This document shows positions 17,699-26,378 of a stretch of DNA of 64,000 nt, piece after piece. The translations under genes were made by a program, and so were the position numbers. The stretch comes from Acidobacteriota bacterium. Its GTDB lineage: Bacteria > Acidobacteriota > Holophagae > Acanthopleuribacterales > Acanthopleuribacteraceae. The stretch is taken from positions 62,001-126,000 of the forward strand of contig JAGQSC010000009.1 of NCBI GenBank assembly GCA_020439745.1. The letters run 5' to 3'. Below the pieces are notes generated by a model that saw only the letters and a list, made by a program, of their open reading frames with translations, did no database searches and was not told where the DNA came from. Numbering within the stretch: the first letter of the stretch is position 1; every line of letters begins with the position of its first letter.

Positions 17699-18967
17699 CT
17701 ACGTTTGTACATGTCGGCGGATGAGCTGGATAACCTGAGTTACGCGTTCATCCTTACCACTCAGTTTTACGGAGCAAATTCCATTCCGTTTAGCTTCCAA
17801 CAGTTCGAGGATGTGGATGGACGTCTTTCCGTCCCAAATTTCCGGCAATCGTTCTCTGATTCGCATCGGTACGTTGGCGGCTCGCATCCGGTCTCGCCAC
17901 CGCCTGGGACATTGCCTAGCAACACGCATGACTTGGTGTTCCGATTTCGATGTTTTTCCTAGTACAGCAGACCATTCCGGCGAAATGGTTAAGCCATCCC
18001 AGTGGATGGGTTGATTAACTACACACACCGTGTCGGGTCCCGTGTTGGGCAGTAAGGTGACTTGATCGTGATCGACGTAAACGCGCCCCCCTTTGGTGTC
18101 TAGCGCGCCCACCTCGTTGTTCACGAGCCAATCGTTAATCTGGTCCGCTTGGACGCTGTTGGGCCGAAATGACGCGTTGTGTCGCCACAAGATCTGCAAC
18201 ATGAACGGCCAGAGATAGCAGGGTTTTTCAGAAAACACGGTGCGGGGGATTGCATGGCTGGGCATGGTGAGACACTGTTCTGCCTCCGACATCAAAGCCA
18301 GCTGCAAACGAGACCATGCTTCACACCAGTGCGCAATACGCCGTTCACTGTGCTCATGGAACTGATTGAGCACGGGTAGCACCCCATGCCGGATGGCATT
18401 GCGCAGACGATCGCCATCTTGATTGGTCGGATCGAGTACATGAGGCACACCGGCCACGCGTGCGTGGTCCAAGATCTGCCTTCGACTCATTTGAATCAAC
18501 GGGCGAACCGTAGTGCCTCGAAGACCTTCCATGTTCACAGGGCTGGCAATCCCTGCCCCTCGAGCCAACGCCATAATGAATGTCTCCGCCTGGTCACATT
18601 GGTGATGACCCAACAGAACCAATTCGTGTCCAAAACGGCATTCACTCAATACCCGACGTCTAAATATCGCACTTTCATACTCAAAGTTTCCGCTTTTGTG
18701 GGTGTAATGGAAAACCTTGAGTTCAAGTTCTTGGGACGCGACATACTGTTCCACTAAAGCCAACGAAAGATCCGCGAACTTGCCGGTTCCGTGGTGAATA
18801 TGGACCACTCGCATGGGTTTTCCATGTACGTGTTGCAGACGAAACATGGCATCCAGCATCACCATCGAATCGACGCCGCCGCTCACACTCAACACAAACC
18901 CACTCGCATCGCGGTAGATTGGTGTTTTGACGAGGGGCACCAGATGTTCCATCAATGCTGTTTTCAA
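17699..18967 (-). CDS. tilS: tRNA(Ile)-lysidine synthase
   Basis: Converts C34 of the CAU-anticodon isoleucine tRNA to lysidine with ATP and lysine. The PP-loop SGGVDSM is near residue 29, and the family motif HHQCDQAETFIMALARGAG follows at about 120-140 with the usual RPL/I motif (VRPLIQMSR). The C-terminal third contains the TilS substrate domain. Length (422) is typical. Start TTG at 18967 overlaps the folC stop as TTGA; an ATG five codons later (18952) is an alternative. tilS next to ftsH is a widely conserved order. Confidence 0.94.
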   Translation of the reverse strand: MKTALMEHLVPLVKTPIYRDASGFVLSVSGGVDSMVMLDAMFRLQHVHGKPMRVVHIHHGTGKFADLSLALVEQYVASQELELKVFHYTHKSGNFEYESAIFRRRVLSECRFGHELVLLGHHQCDQAETFIMALARGAGIASPVNMEGLRGTTVRPLIQMSRRQILDHARVAGVPHVLDPTNQDGDRLRNAIRHGVLPVLNQFHEHSERRIAHWCEAWSRLQLALMSEAEQCLTMPSHAIPRTVFSEKPCYLWPFMLQILWRHNASFRPNSVQADQINDWLVNNEVGALDTKGGRVYVDHDQVTLLPNTGPDTVCVVNQPIHWDGLTISPEWSAVLGKTSKSEHQVMRVARQCPRRWRDRMRAANVPMRIRERLPEIWDGKTSIHILELLEAKRNGICSVKLSGKDERVTQVIQLIRRHVQT

Positions 18968-20247
18968 AGCCGCCTACCAAAACTCGCATTGCTTTCTTTG
19001 ACAAACAGATTAGGGTTCATAGCCTGATCGATCAGGTAAGCCGAGCCCGTGACCAAGATCATATGGTCGTGTGGAAGCTCTGCCGTCAGGTCCGCCAGGG
19101 CGCGTTCAGGATCCGGTTGAACTTGCACCTTAGGGAACAGGTCGGAAATCTGCATGGCAAGATCGTCAGGAGGTACCCCTGCATAAGATGCTGATGTGAC
19201 CACGATTCGCTGCAAGTCGAGCTGAAAGAGGGGTTCGAACACTTGTCGTGGGTCACGGTCGCGAGACAGGCCGATCAATGCGTGAACCTTGCAATCTGGG
19301 CGTTGCATTTGCAATCGAGCCACCAGAGCGGATATTTTGTCCCGGTTATGGGCCATATCCAGCAGGATCTGGGGGGTATGCCATTGATATCTGGCAGGTG
19401 GCTCTTCCCACTTCACGGCGGGGCTGTCGGTTAAGGTCACGCCCATCCACTGGGCTAGGGTAGCGGCCAGTGCCAGTGTTTCCACGCGATGTTCCGTCGC
19501 ATCACATTGTCTGGCCCATTGGATGCACCTGTCATTGGCCTGATAGACTTGGGTACACGCTGCAATCTTGCGGACAAAAGGCAGTTGTAGATCGGGTGCT
19601 CCAGTGAAAAGGGGTACCGATTGACGTGCGATACCTACCTTTTCCAGGGCTCTTTGCCACCAGTATCGACCAAGGGTCTTCGGATGATCGTTGCCAATGT
19701 TGGTCACAACCATGGCGGCAAAATCGAGGGCGTTCAAGGGTGCATAACGCCCTCCAGCCCCAACCTCCATCACGGCCCACTGAACTCTGTGCCGGTCAAA
19801 CATCATCAAGGCCATCAAGATGCCCATCTCAGCAAAAGTGAGCGGTAGCTCTCGATGGTTGATGCGTCGTTCCTGTACCGGTCGGATGTGTGTCCAGTAC
19901 ATATCCGCGATTTCATCATGGCTCACATTGACCCCATTAACTCGGATACGCTCGGCATAATCGAACACATGGGGGCCAATCCAGAGTCCCATCTTGAACC
20001 GGCTGCGACACATCTGTTCTAGCGCAAATGCGAAGGATCCTTTTCCGTTGGTACCCGTCAACATGATCAACTTAGCAGGATGACCATTGGGCCAAAACGT
20101 CTGTATCTCTTGACGAAGGTTGTTGATGTGGACCAACTTTCGGGCTACCCAATCTGAGTGAAAGATTTCGTCGAGTGCCGCGAGGTATTCGGGCTCAAAA
20201 TACGAAAGGGACTGAGCTTCAACTGGGCGAAATGATCGACACTCCAT
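18964..20247 (-). CDS. folC: Folylpolyglutamate synthase / dihydrofolate synthase
   Basis: Mur-ligase-type enzyme adding glutamate to dihydropteroate and folates. It carries the P-loop TGTNGKGSFAFALEQ near residue 65, the MEVGAGGRYAPLNA block with the metal and substrate residues, TNIGNDHPKTLG, and the MAHNRDKI loop of the C-terminal domain (the usual form is DGAHN). 427 residues is normal. The stop overlaps tilS and the start overlaps the ClC stop (TGATG), so it is within the operon and complements folP 5 kb downstream in the same strand. Confidence 0.93.
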   Translation of the reverse strand: MECRSFRPVEAQSLSYFEPEYLAALDEIFHSDWVARKLVHINNLRQEIQTFWPNGHPAKLIMLTGTNGKGSFAFALEQMCRSRFKMGLWIGPHVFDYAERIRVNGVNVSHDEIADMYWTHIRPVQERRINHRELPLTFAEMGILMALMMFDRHRVQWAVMEVGAGGRYAPLNALDFAAMVVTNIGNDHPKTLGRYWWQRALEKVGIARQSVPLFTGAPDLQLPFVRKIAACTQVYQANDRCIQWARQCDATEHRVETLALAATLAQWMGVTLTDSPAVKWEEPPARYQWHTPQILLDMAHNRDKISALVARLQMQRPDCKVHALIGLSRDRDPRQVFEPLFQLDLQRIVVTSASYAGVPPDDLAMQISDLFPKVQVQPDPERALADLTAELPHDHMILVTGSAYLIDQAMNPNLFVKESNASFGRRL

Positions 20248-21908
20248 CAGGACTCCTCGTGGACTGCCATTTCCCGACGTGCCGTATCGAACAACTTAAT
20301 CTTGTTTACCACGCCTAACAGTTCACCTCGGCTGTTAAGGACCGGAACAGCCTCCTCCGAGCCGAGCAGGTTCCACGCATCCACGGGCGACTGGTCGCTA
20401 GTGAGGCTAACGCCTTGATGCACCAATGAAGACATGGTGATGAGTGGATACATGTCCCGATCCCAAAAATAGGGTCTGATATCGCGACTGAACAATAGCC
20501 CTGTGAACTTACCCTGAGAATCGTTCACGCCGTACAGATCGTCCTGACTGGTGCCATATTGATCGACAAATTCGCCCAAAGTCATCGTTTCTGGAATCAA
20601 CCTAACTTCCTGAACCAGTTCGCTCCATTCCATGTCGGCAAAAAGTTGCGCCTCACTTCCCCGTTTCAAGTAGGCGCCTTTCACAATCATGTCGTTGGTG
20701 TAAATGGACCCCTGTTTCATAAAACGCCATGTCAACATTGATACAAGCGAGCACATCATCAATGGCAACACCAGATCATATCCACCACAGATTTCGAGCA
20801 CCAAGAAAACACCGGTCAGTGGTGCGTTCATGATCCCCGCTACGAATCCCGCCATACCCATCAACGCATAGGCGCCCGGACTGGCAAAAGGCAGTTGCAG
20901 CCACTGAAGAATCCTACCAAACATTAACCCAAGCGAACTTCCGAACACCAAGCTGGGCGCAAAAACACCGCCGGCACCGCCGCTGCCCAACGTCAACGAT
21001 GTCGTAACCAGTCGAAGTGCCAGGAGAAATCCAACCAGAAACAAACTGCCTGAGGGTGAATCCTCGATGTATGCCGCAATTAACTGGTACCCCTCCCCCA
21101 TGCTGTCAGGCCAAAACGCACCCACCAACCCCACACACAGCCCACCGATTCCCGCAACGATAAATCTGGGCAACCGAATGCCGCTAAAACGATGATGGCT
21201 GTAGCCCAACATATCCACAAACAGACGGCCACACAAGGCGCAGATCACGCCTAGGAGGGCGCAGGCGGGTATGTCGATGAACCCATGATCCAGGGCTTCT
21301 CTTGGAAAAGGGATTTTGTTTCCCATCAACATTCGACTTACTTGGGTCGCAACCACAGCTGCGGTGACACTAGGCACCAGATTACGGGCCTTCCACTCCC
21401 CTAAAATCACTTCCAATGAAAATACTAGCCCCGTGAGCGGCGCATTGAAAATACCCGCAATGGCGCCGCTTGTGCCGCATGCGATTAACAACATCCGACG
21501 ACGTTGTTTCACGTGCAGCATCCGCGAAACGATCGATCCAATAGCAGCCCCGGATACAACGATCGGACCTTCAAGGCCCGCTGCCCCCCCGGATCCAACT
21601 GTCAAAAAGCTGGAAATGAGACGAGAACCCAACAAACGCCTGGGCAGGAACCCGCGCCCTGTGGTGACGCTCTCAATGACATCCGGAACGCCATGACCGG
21701 TCTGATCGCGAAACAGGTGGCGCTGAATGAGTATGCCCGCCCCTGCACCCAGCGCCGGTAATACAAGTAACATCATCATAGACTGGTGGTTGCGCCAAGA
21801 CTCCATCCAATGGACCGAGAGATTAAGCGCCACAGCAGCCAACCCCGAAAGTGCACCCACGGTGGCACCAGTCAACATGAGTGCGAGACTGTCTCGAGCC
21901 TCATACAT
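20247..21908 (-). CDS. ClC-family chloride channel/transporter with C-terminal CBS pair
   Basis: About 553 residues: a ClC membrane core of some 10-11 hydrophobic helices followed by two CBS domains (from about residue 420). The ion-path motifs are present: GSGGAAGLEGP, in which the gating Glu is kept but the usual Arg of GREGP is Leu; GSGGAGGVFAPSLVFG; and a late NAPLTG segment. It could be a Cl-/H+ antiporter or a channel. The start is uncertain: an ATG at 21908 gives a sensible N-terminus, but no clear ribosome site precedes it and the frame stays open further upstream into the EIIA-like gene. CBS domains suggest nucleotide control. Confidence 0.88.
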   Translation of the reverse strand: MYEARDSLALMLTGATVGALSGLAAVALNLSVHWMESWRNHQSMMMLLVLPALGAGAGILIQRHLFRDQTGHGVPDVIESVTTGRGFLPRRLLGSRLISSFLTVGSGGAAGLEGPIVVSGAAIGSIVSRMLHVKQRRRMLLIACGTSGAIAGIFNAPLTGLVFSLEVILGEWKARNLVPSVTAAVVATQVSRMLMGNKIPFPREALDHGFIDIPACALLGVICALCGRLFVDMLGYSHHRFSGIRLPRFIVAGIGGLCVGLVGAFWPDSMGEGYQLIAAYIEDSPSGSLFLVGFLLALRLVTTSLTLGSGGAGGVFAPSLVFGSSLGLMFGRILQWLQLPFASPGAYALMGMAGFVAGIMNAPLTGVFLVLEICGGYDLVLPLMMCSLVSMLTWRFMKQGSIYTNDMIVKGAYLKRGSEAQLFADMEWSELVQEVRLIPETMTLGEFVDQYGTSQDDLYGVNDSQGKFTGLLFSRDIRPYFWDRDMYPLITMSSLVHQGVSLTSDQSPVDAWNLLGSEEAVPVLNSRGELLGVVNKIKLFDTARREMAVHEES

Positions 21909-21951
21909 CCGAAGGCCTGTAGCCTGTTCCAGCTGGGAGAGCGGATTGAAC

Positions 21952-22596
21952 CTAGACCATGGTTTTTGCAAATGACACCAGATCTTCCATTGGGGGTCTC
22001 TCAACGAGTAACTGTCTGAATGGTTCCAGTTGCAGAGCATGTGCTACCTGGCTCATCAGTTTCAAATGTGTCTTGGTATCCGTGGCAAGCACCAAAAGCA
22101 GCGTATGAACCGGTTGGCGATCCAACGATTGAAAATCAATAGGCGCGGCAAGATACCCCACAGAAACCCGTGACACTTTGAATTCAAATATCGTCGAATT
22201 CTGAGGATGAGGAATGGCAACACCGTGTCCCACGCCGGTTGACACGATAAGTTCTCGCTCCAAAACCTGCTCAATGAGCTTCTGGCGATTGACATGTTCA
22301 TCAAGTGCAGATTGATGGATCAGCTGGCTGAGTGCATCTCGCTGGTTTTCGGCATCGATGTCTACGACACTGCCGTTGGAAAACGCCCTACTCAGCCATG
22401 TCCTTGTGATATCAGCGGATTCCCCGGTTGACAAACTGAGTTGGTGCTCCCGGGCCCATTGTCTTAATTCCACGATCGAAAACCAATAGGCGCTCTTATG
22501 TTCGTGAGCAGGTACGACACCTTGCAGGCACCATCGCCGAAGCGTGGCCAAGGGAACGCCCAACAACCTAGCCGCTTGATCTTCGCCAATCTTCAT
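21952..22596 (-). CDS. HTH (excisionase/MerR-like) plus PTS EIIA-Ntr-like protein
   Basis: A 214-residue two-domain protein. The N-terminus (about 1-52, IGEDQAARLLGVPLATLRRWCLQG) is a winged helix of the MerR/excisionase type. The rest (about 65-214) is a PTS EIIA type-2 domain like PtsN, with the phospho-accepting His in GHGVAIPHPQ and the family pattern LVLATD...HLKLMSQVAHAL. It probably senses phosphotransfer and acts on DNA or a protein. I start it at the ATG at 22596, one base after the upstream stop (TGATATG). It is followed by the ClC gene at 43 bases. No sugar permease is nearby, which favours a regulatory (nitrogen-PTS) role. Confidence 0.87.
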   Translation of the reverse strand: MKIGEDQAARLLGVPLATLRRWCLQGVVPAHEHKSAYWFSIVELRQWAREHQLSLSTGESADITRTWLSRAFSNGSVVDIDAENQRDALSQLIHQSALDEHVNRQKLIEQVLERELIVSTGVGHGVAIPHPQNSTIFEFKVSRVSVGYLAAPIDFQSLDRQPVHTLLLVLATDTKTHLKLMSQVAHALQLEPFRQLLVERPPMEDLVSFAKTMV

Positions 22597-22597
22597 A

Positions 22598-23773
22598 TCA
22601 GTTCCGATGATTGAGTTGTTCGTCGCATGCTTGAATGCCTTGCTCGACAACCTGAAGTAACGCCTCGGGGGATTGCTTATCGGACTGCAAGATCTCCCGG
22701 GCATGGACAAACTGGGTGCGTGCCTGGGCAGGTTTCTTCAGCCGCAGCCATAAGGTCGCAACGCCCACATAGCGATCAAGCGATGTGGGCACGGAGTCAA
22801 AACTCATCGTTTCCAACGCGGATGCAACCTCCTCGTCTAAGGGGTGAGTGCCATGTTTGACCAAAAACGCAAAATAGGTTTCAAACGCTGGAACCATAAA
22901 GTGATGATGGTTCAAATAGTCCGCTATGAGCTGTTTGTAACTTTCGTTGTCGTTCTGTTCCCGCGCTGCCACCAGACCAATCGTGAGCAAGACGTAGTGG
23001 TCAGGCGCTAACTTCAGACCCGTTTTGATTGCTTTCATGGCATTTTGATATTGATTCAGCTGTAAGTAGGCCCGAGCCGTACCGTGCAGTGCCATCAAAC
23101 GCTGCTGCAAGAAATCATGCGCTTTGTACATGGCTTCAGCCACTCGCAACGCGGACTGAGGTTTTTCATGCATCAGGAGCTGTTCAAGCAATGCGCCACT
23201 GATTTCTGGATCCAGCTGGTCCAGCGAATAGGCTTCGATCAATAAGTCCAAATCCTCTTGTTTGAGTGCCTTTCCGTGACTGGCTTCTTCCTCCACCAAC
23301 GAAAAGACAGCCCGCCCATTGGCAAAGCCCGCTGTTCTTGCCTTTTCAATCGCCAACACTTGAGCTTCTTTGGTGAATGTAATCAGTGGTTTGGCTTCAC
23401 AACATGAGCCCAAATAGTGATAGTAAGCCTGTGCGTATGTAACTTCTGGGTCATCGGGAAATTTCTTGCCTGCTGCGATGAGGAGTTCTTCGAGATTATC
23501 TTCGATCAATATGTCATGGGGTGAGCCTTCTTTGTGTGCTCTCAGCTCAAGCACCGTTTCGCCGGGTTTCAAATCGCGCAGAAAAAACGATCGCCACAAT
23601 GCCTGTTTGACGTAGTTTTCGATCAATAACACCGTGTATTGACGCACTGCCGTTGGCGTCAATTCATGTTCTAAGGCGCTTTTCAGCTCAAGCGCCTGCT
23701 CGACAAGAGGCTTTTGGTCGTGCGGTTCATCCGCATTCAGGGTCAAACAACAGACGACAAGACACAACACCAT
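22598..23773 (-). CDS. Secreted TPR-repeat protein
   Basis: A 391-residue, mostly helical protein with a hydrophobic N-terminal signal (VLCLVVCCLTLNA) and then degenerate TPR units, clearest at about residues 215-330 (ALHGTARAYLQLNQYQNAMKAI, then ALETM...VGVATLWLRLKKPAQARTQF). It is the first gene of the long minus-strand series and has a GAGAGG ribosome site. TPR proteins of this sort are scaffolds in the periplasm or at the membrane; nothing here points to a partner. Cys residues in GSCCEAKP and the signal core are the only unusual residues. Confidence 0.75.
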   Translation of the reverse strand: MVLCLVVCCLTLNADEPHDQKPLVEQALELKSALEHELTPTAVRQYTVLLIENYVKQALWRSFFLRDLKPGETVLELRAHKEGSPHDILIEDNLEELLIAAGKKFPDDPEVTYAQAYYHYLGSCCEAKPLITFTKEAQVLAIEKARTAGFANGRAVFSLVEEEASHGKALKQEDLDLLIEAYSLDQLDPEISGALLEQLLMHEKPQSALRVAEAMYKAHDFLQQRLMALHGTARAYLQLNQYQNAMKAIKTGLKLAPDHYVLLTIGLVAAREQNDNESYKQLIADYLNHHHFMVPAFETYFAFLVKHGTHPLDEEVASALETMSFDSVPTSLDRYVGVATLWLRLKKPAQARTQFVHAREILQSDKQSPEALLQVVEQGIQACDEQLNHRN

Positions 23774-23864
23774 ATCAACCTCTCCATCCTACAGTCTCTT
23801 ATATTAGAACAAATTATGTGCCAGGCCGTGGACGTGATTTTTGTTACGCTGACAAAGCGAATGC

Positions 23865-23894
23865 TTGACGTACGGTAACAGCCGAAAGTAGATT
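23865..23894 (+). promoter_or_regulatory. Candidate sigma70-type promoter for the pilin gene
   Basis: TTGACG at 23865-23870 and TAGATT at 23889-23894 with an 18-base spacer, placing the start of transcription near 23901 and 20 bases before the pilin ATG, with a GGTAGG ribosome site in between. It lies in the 147-base divergent region between the TPR gene and the pilin gene. Confidence 0.5.
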
Positions 23895-23920
23895 GAAGGC
23901 AACACCGAAAGGTAGGTTAT

Positions 23921-24346
23921 ATGAAAAAACGTGGCTTCAGTCTTATTGAATTGATGGTGGTGATTGGCATCATATCGATTGTCGCAGTATTTGCGGTACC
24001 TGCAATGATCCGTAACCGATGTAAAGCAGATTGGTCGGAAGTACAAAGCTGCATGGCAGATGCATCTATTCGCCTGGAAAACTTTCGCACCAATCATGGT
24101 AGGTACCCGGACAATGCGGATGTGTTGAACCTTTTAGGTCTTCCTGATCCTTATAATTGTGCGGCACATTATCAGGGTGCTATCAGAACGACGAACACAA
24201 CCTATGTCATCACTTTTTCTGATACGCAAAACAAACTCTCCTGCAGTGACGATGCGGGTGACGACGAATGGGTGATGATTAACACCTCGCCCAAGATCTA
24301 CCATACCAAGAACTCTGTGGACGGTAGGGTCGACGTCCTTCCTTGA
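23921..24346 (+). CDS. Type IV pilin-like protein
   Basis: A 141-residue prepilin. The leader is very short (MKKRG), the cleavage site G/FSLIELMVV with Glu5 is perfect, and the hydrophobic helix ends near residue 29. The globular part has a GRYPDNADVLNLLGLPDPYNC segment like PilE/PilA and GspG proteins, with Cys at 54 near the helix and two more pairs that could form disulfides. The small size and the sequence after the helix suit a minor pilin or a GspG/PilA-type major subunit; which one cannot be told. Its stop overlaps the prepilin-peptidase-like start as TTGA. Confidence 0.9.
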   Translation: MKKRGFSLIELMVVIGIISIVAVFAVPAMIRNRCKADWSEVQSCMADASIRLENFRTNHGRYPDNADVLNLLGLPDPYNCAAHYQGAIRTTNTTYVITFSDTQNKLSCSDDAGDDEWVMINTSPKIYHTKNSVDGRVDVLP

Positions 24347-24819
24347 CCGGGAGTTATTGGGAACTGGTCTTCCAGTTCGCATATCATCCGGTGTTCTTAT
24401 TCATGTGGGGTGCCTGTTTAGGATCGTTCTTGAACGTGGTCTTTTACAGGTACCCGCTTGGTCTTTCAGTGGTCAGGCCGGGCTCTGCATGCCCTAACTG
24501 CAAAACACCGATTGCGGCATACGATAACGTGCCCGTTCTGGCTTGGCTGTGGTTGCGAGGCTCTTGCCGACACTGTAAGGCACCCATATCCATTCGATAC
24601 CCCATTTACGAGGCCTGCTTTGGTCTCCTGTTTGCCTTGCCCTATTTCGTCCACAAAGAGCCCATAACCGGTCTCTCGCTTGCACTCTGGTCACTTTGCG
24701 CTGTAGCTATTCTTGTTTTACTTCTCAGATGTGCTCGTGCACCGATATACCTGTGGATTGGGCTAGTTGGGGGCCTGGCCGTATATCTCTTCAAGTTGAT
24801 CCATGGAATAGACATGTGA
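24343..24819 (+). CDS. Prepilin peptidase-like protein, N-terminal domain only
   Basis: A 158-residue membrane protein matching only the first part of PilD/GspO. It has GSFLNVVFYRYP in the first helix, two zinc-binding CxxC pairs (C50/C53 and C75/C78), the segments NVPVLAWLWLRGSCRHC and ISIRYPIYE, then three hydrophobic stretches. The two aspartates of the A24 peptidase site are absent: the helix that usually carries the first reads VAILVLLLRC, and the protein ends before the second (GxGD). The N-terminal region has been linked to the methylation function of the bifunctional enzyme. TTG start overlaps the pilin stop; the 3' end overlaps ymdB by 57 bases. Truncated gene or stand-alone domain is open. 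Confidence 0.75.
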   Translation: MTGSYWELVFQFAYHPVFLFMWGACLGSFLNVVFYRYPLGLSVVRPGSACPNCKTPIAAYDNVPVLAWLWLRGSCRHCKAPISIRYPIYEACFGLLFALPYFVHKEPITGLSLALWSLCAVAILVLLLRCARAPIYLWIGLVGGLAVYLFKLIHGIDM

Positions 24820-25593
24820 CTGGATGTGGATGCAACGTCCGTTCACAGGAGTCACGTCAAAAATACAGAAACTGATGCGTGGATCATTTTTCGCCACTTC
24901 AAAGGGTCTTCGTTTCAAGTCAAAAAAGCCCGCAATGACGGATTCTTTTTCCATTCCGATCACGCTGTCGTAGGCCCCTGTCATACCCAAATCTGTAACA
25001 TAACCGGTAGTCCCCAATAAACGAGCATCGGCAGTGGGCACATGCGTGTGTGTACCCCATACTGCCGAAACCTGGCCGGCCAGATATTGTCCCATCGCCA
25101 TTTTTTCTGAAGTAGCTTCTGCATGCATGTCAACGAGTACCAAATCCGCTTGGTTTCGAAACTCATTGAGCCAGTTTTCCATAGCTCGGAACGGACAATC
25201 ATATGTTTTCATGAACACACGGCCGATGGGATTGACGATGGCAATCCTGTGACCAGACGTCATGGTATCCAGAATAAATGGGTGACCGTGAGACCCAGGT
25301 GGGAAGTTGATCGGGCGAACGAGTCGGTCCGCTTGATCAAGCCAATTCTCGGTACCCTTCTTGTCGTAAACATGGTTACCCGAAGTCATGTAATCGACCC
25401 CAGCTTTGATCAGTTCTTTGTAGGCGTCCTGGGTGACACCAAATCCGCCAGCGCAATTCTCAGCATTGGCAACCACGACATCCACTTCCAGTTGCTCCCG
25501 CAATTGATGAAGCCTGCGTTTTAGCAGTTGACGCCCTGTTCTTCCGATCACATCTCCTATCGCCATGATGCGCAATCGTTCTTGTTCTTGCAT
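24763..25593 (-). CDS. ymdB: YmdB-type metallophosphoesterase (TIGR00282 family)
   Basis: A phosphodiesterase of about 276 residues. It shows all the metal-binding signatures of the YmdB family: IGDVIGRTGR at the N-terminus, NAENCAGGFGV, SGNHVYDK, then DMHAEATSEK and the final GTHTHVPTADAR. In Bacillus the enzyme acts on cyclic nucleotides (cAMP) and influences biofilm and motility. I start it at the ATG at 25593; a TTG closer to the GDV motif is possible. It follows the 6S RNA gene and its 3' end overlaps the convergent prepilin-peptidase-like gene. Confidence 0.9.
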   Translation of the reverse strand: MQEQERLRIMAIGDVIGRTGRQLLKRRLHQLREQLEVDVVVANAENCAGGFGVTQDAYKELIKAGVDYMTSGNHVYDKKGTENWLDQADRLVRPINFPPGSHGHPFILDTMTSGHRIAIVNPIGRVFMKTYDCPFRAMENWLNEFRNQADLVLVDMHAEATSEKMAMGQYLAGQVSAVWGTHTHVPTADARLLGTTGYVTDLGMTGAYDSVIGMEKESVIAGFFDLKRRPFEVAKNDPRISFCIFDVTPVNGRCIHIQSHVYSMDQLEEIYGQAPN

Positions 25594-25627
25594 GAATAGC
25601 TGCAAATTGGTGTCCTATCAAATAAAT

Positions 25628-25802
25628 TGCCCCCCGCCTAACCGTGTGGTTTCGACAATTGAACCTGGTCTATCCAGGTGGGCACCTTACGACAACTTTA
25701 GGCTTCCCTGTACATAAGGGTTTGCTCACCATTGTCTTTACGGTTCCCAGAGTGAGTATGTTGGTTCCACATTGTTTACGCCATCACGCGTCAGGCAGGG
25801 GA
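25628..25802 (-). ncRNA. ssrS: 6S RNA
   Basis: The stretch after zapA on the minus strand folds and reads like 6S RNA, the RNA that binds sigma70 RNA polymerase. The two ends pair (CCCTGCCTGA at the 5' end with TTAGGCGGGG at the 3' end). The interior has the familiar GGAAGCC-TAAA sequence and the CACCTGG...CCAGGTTCAA arm near the 3' side, in the same order as the E. coli RNA, with a central bubble between. zapA-6S is a conserved neighbourhood. The 5' end overlaps the last codons of zapA. The end points are estimated from the pairing, to within about ten bases. Confidence 0.85.
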
Positions 25803-26102
25803 TTCGGAGGACTTACCCGCCAGTCCGGCATCCACCAATTCGTCCAAGCGAGCCAGTGCCTTACGGGTCGTCATTCGTTCGTGTTCTAAGGTTTGTTGGA
25901 GTTGCGCCAATTCATCGGCCAAGTTTAATGCAGCAAGAATAGCCAACCGAGTGGTATCGACGGTCCCACTGGTTTGTTCCAGGGCCACCATCTTGTCATG
26001 GACAATTTGTGCGATCTTTTTTAGATGATCACTGGACCCATCAGCTCTGAGCGCATAATTGCGCCCATAGATTTCTACATTCAGGGTCCGGTCGCCATTC
26101 AT
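25791..26102 (-). CDS. zapA: Cell division protein ZapA
   Basis: A 103-residue FtsZ-ring-associated protein. The N-terminal head has VEIYGRNYALRADGSSDHLKKIAQIVHDKM and the C-terminal half is a coiled coil (about 50-95), as in ZapA. It is translated directly after the ZapB-like gene (overlap by one base) and before 6S RNA. In the cell it tethers and bundles FtsZ protofilaments. Confidence 0.92.
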   Translation of the reverse strand: MNGDRTLNVEIYGRNYALRADGSSDHLKKIAQIVHDKMVALEQTSGTVDTTRLAILAALNLADELAQLQQTLEHERMTTRKALARLDELVDAGLAGKSSESPA

Positions 26103-26377
26103 CAGATACGATCCTCAAGTTTCGTGAGTCGGTTCAGGGCCTGATCAACAAGTTTACGCAATTGCTTGCGTTCCTCTTGATAGTGTTTAAGTTTAAAACG
26201 ATCCGTTCCTTCTTGGTCAAGTTGCTTCTTTAGGGCTTGAAGCTGTTGTTCCAGGTCAGATGTCCTACCCGTTTGAGCCACAATGAGTTGTTCCAGTCTT
26301 CTATTTTCACTCTGTAACGCTTCCACATGCAGCACTAGTTGATGTAGCTTGCCCTCCAGATCTGACCACTCGCTCAT
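26102..26377 (-). CDS. Coiled-coil protein, ZapB-like
   Basis: A 91-residue, highly charged protein that is a coiled coil over most of its length (heptads from about 8 to 88, LHQLVLHVEALQSENRRLEQL). It has no Cys, membrane segment or enzymatic motif. Position between pheT and zapA, with the stop one base into the zapA start, suggests a ZapB-type partner of ZapA. Sequence alone cannot prove this because coiled coils are low in information. The ATG at 26377 begins two bases after the pheT stop. Confidence 0.65.
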   Translation of the reverse strand: MSEWSDLEGKLHQLVLHVEALQSENRRLEQLIVAQTGRTSDLEQQLQALKKQLDQEGTDRFKLKHYQEERKQLRKLVDQALNRLTKLEDRI

Positions 26378-26378
26378 T

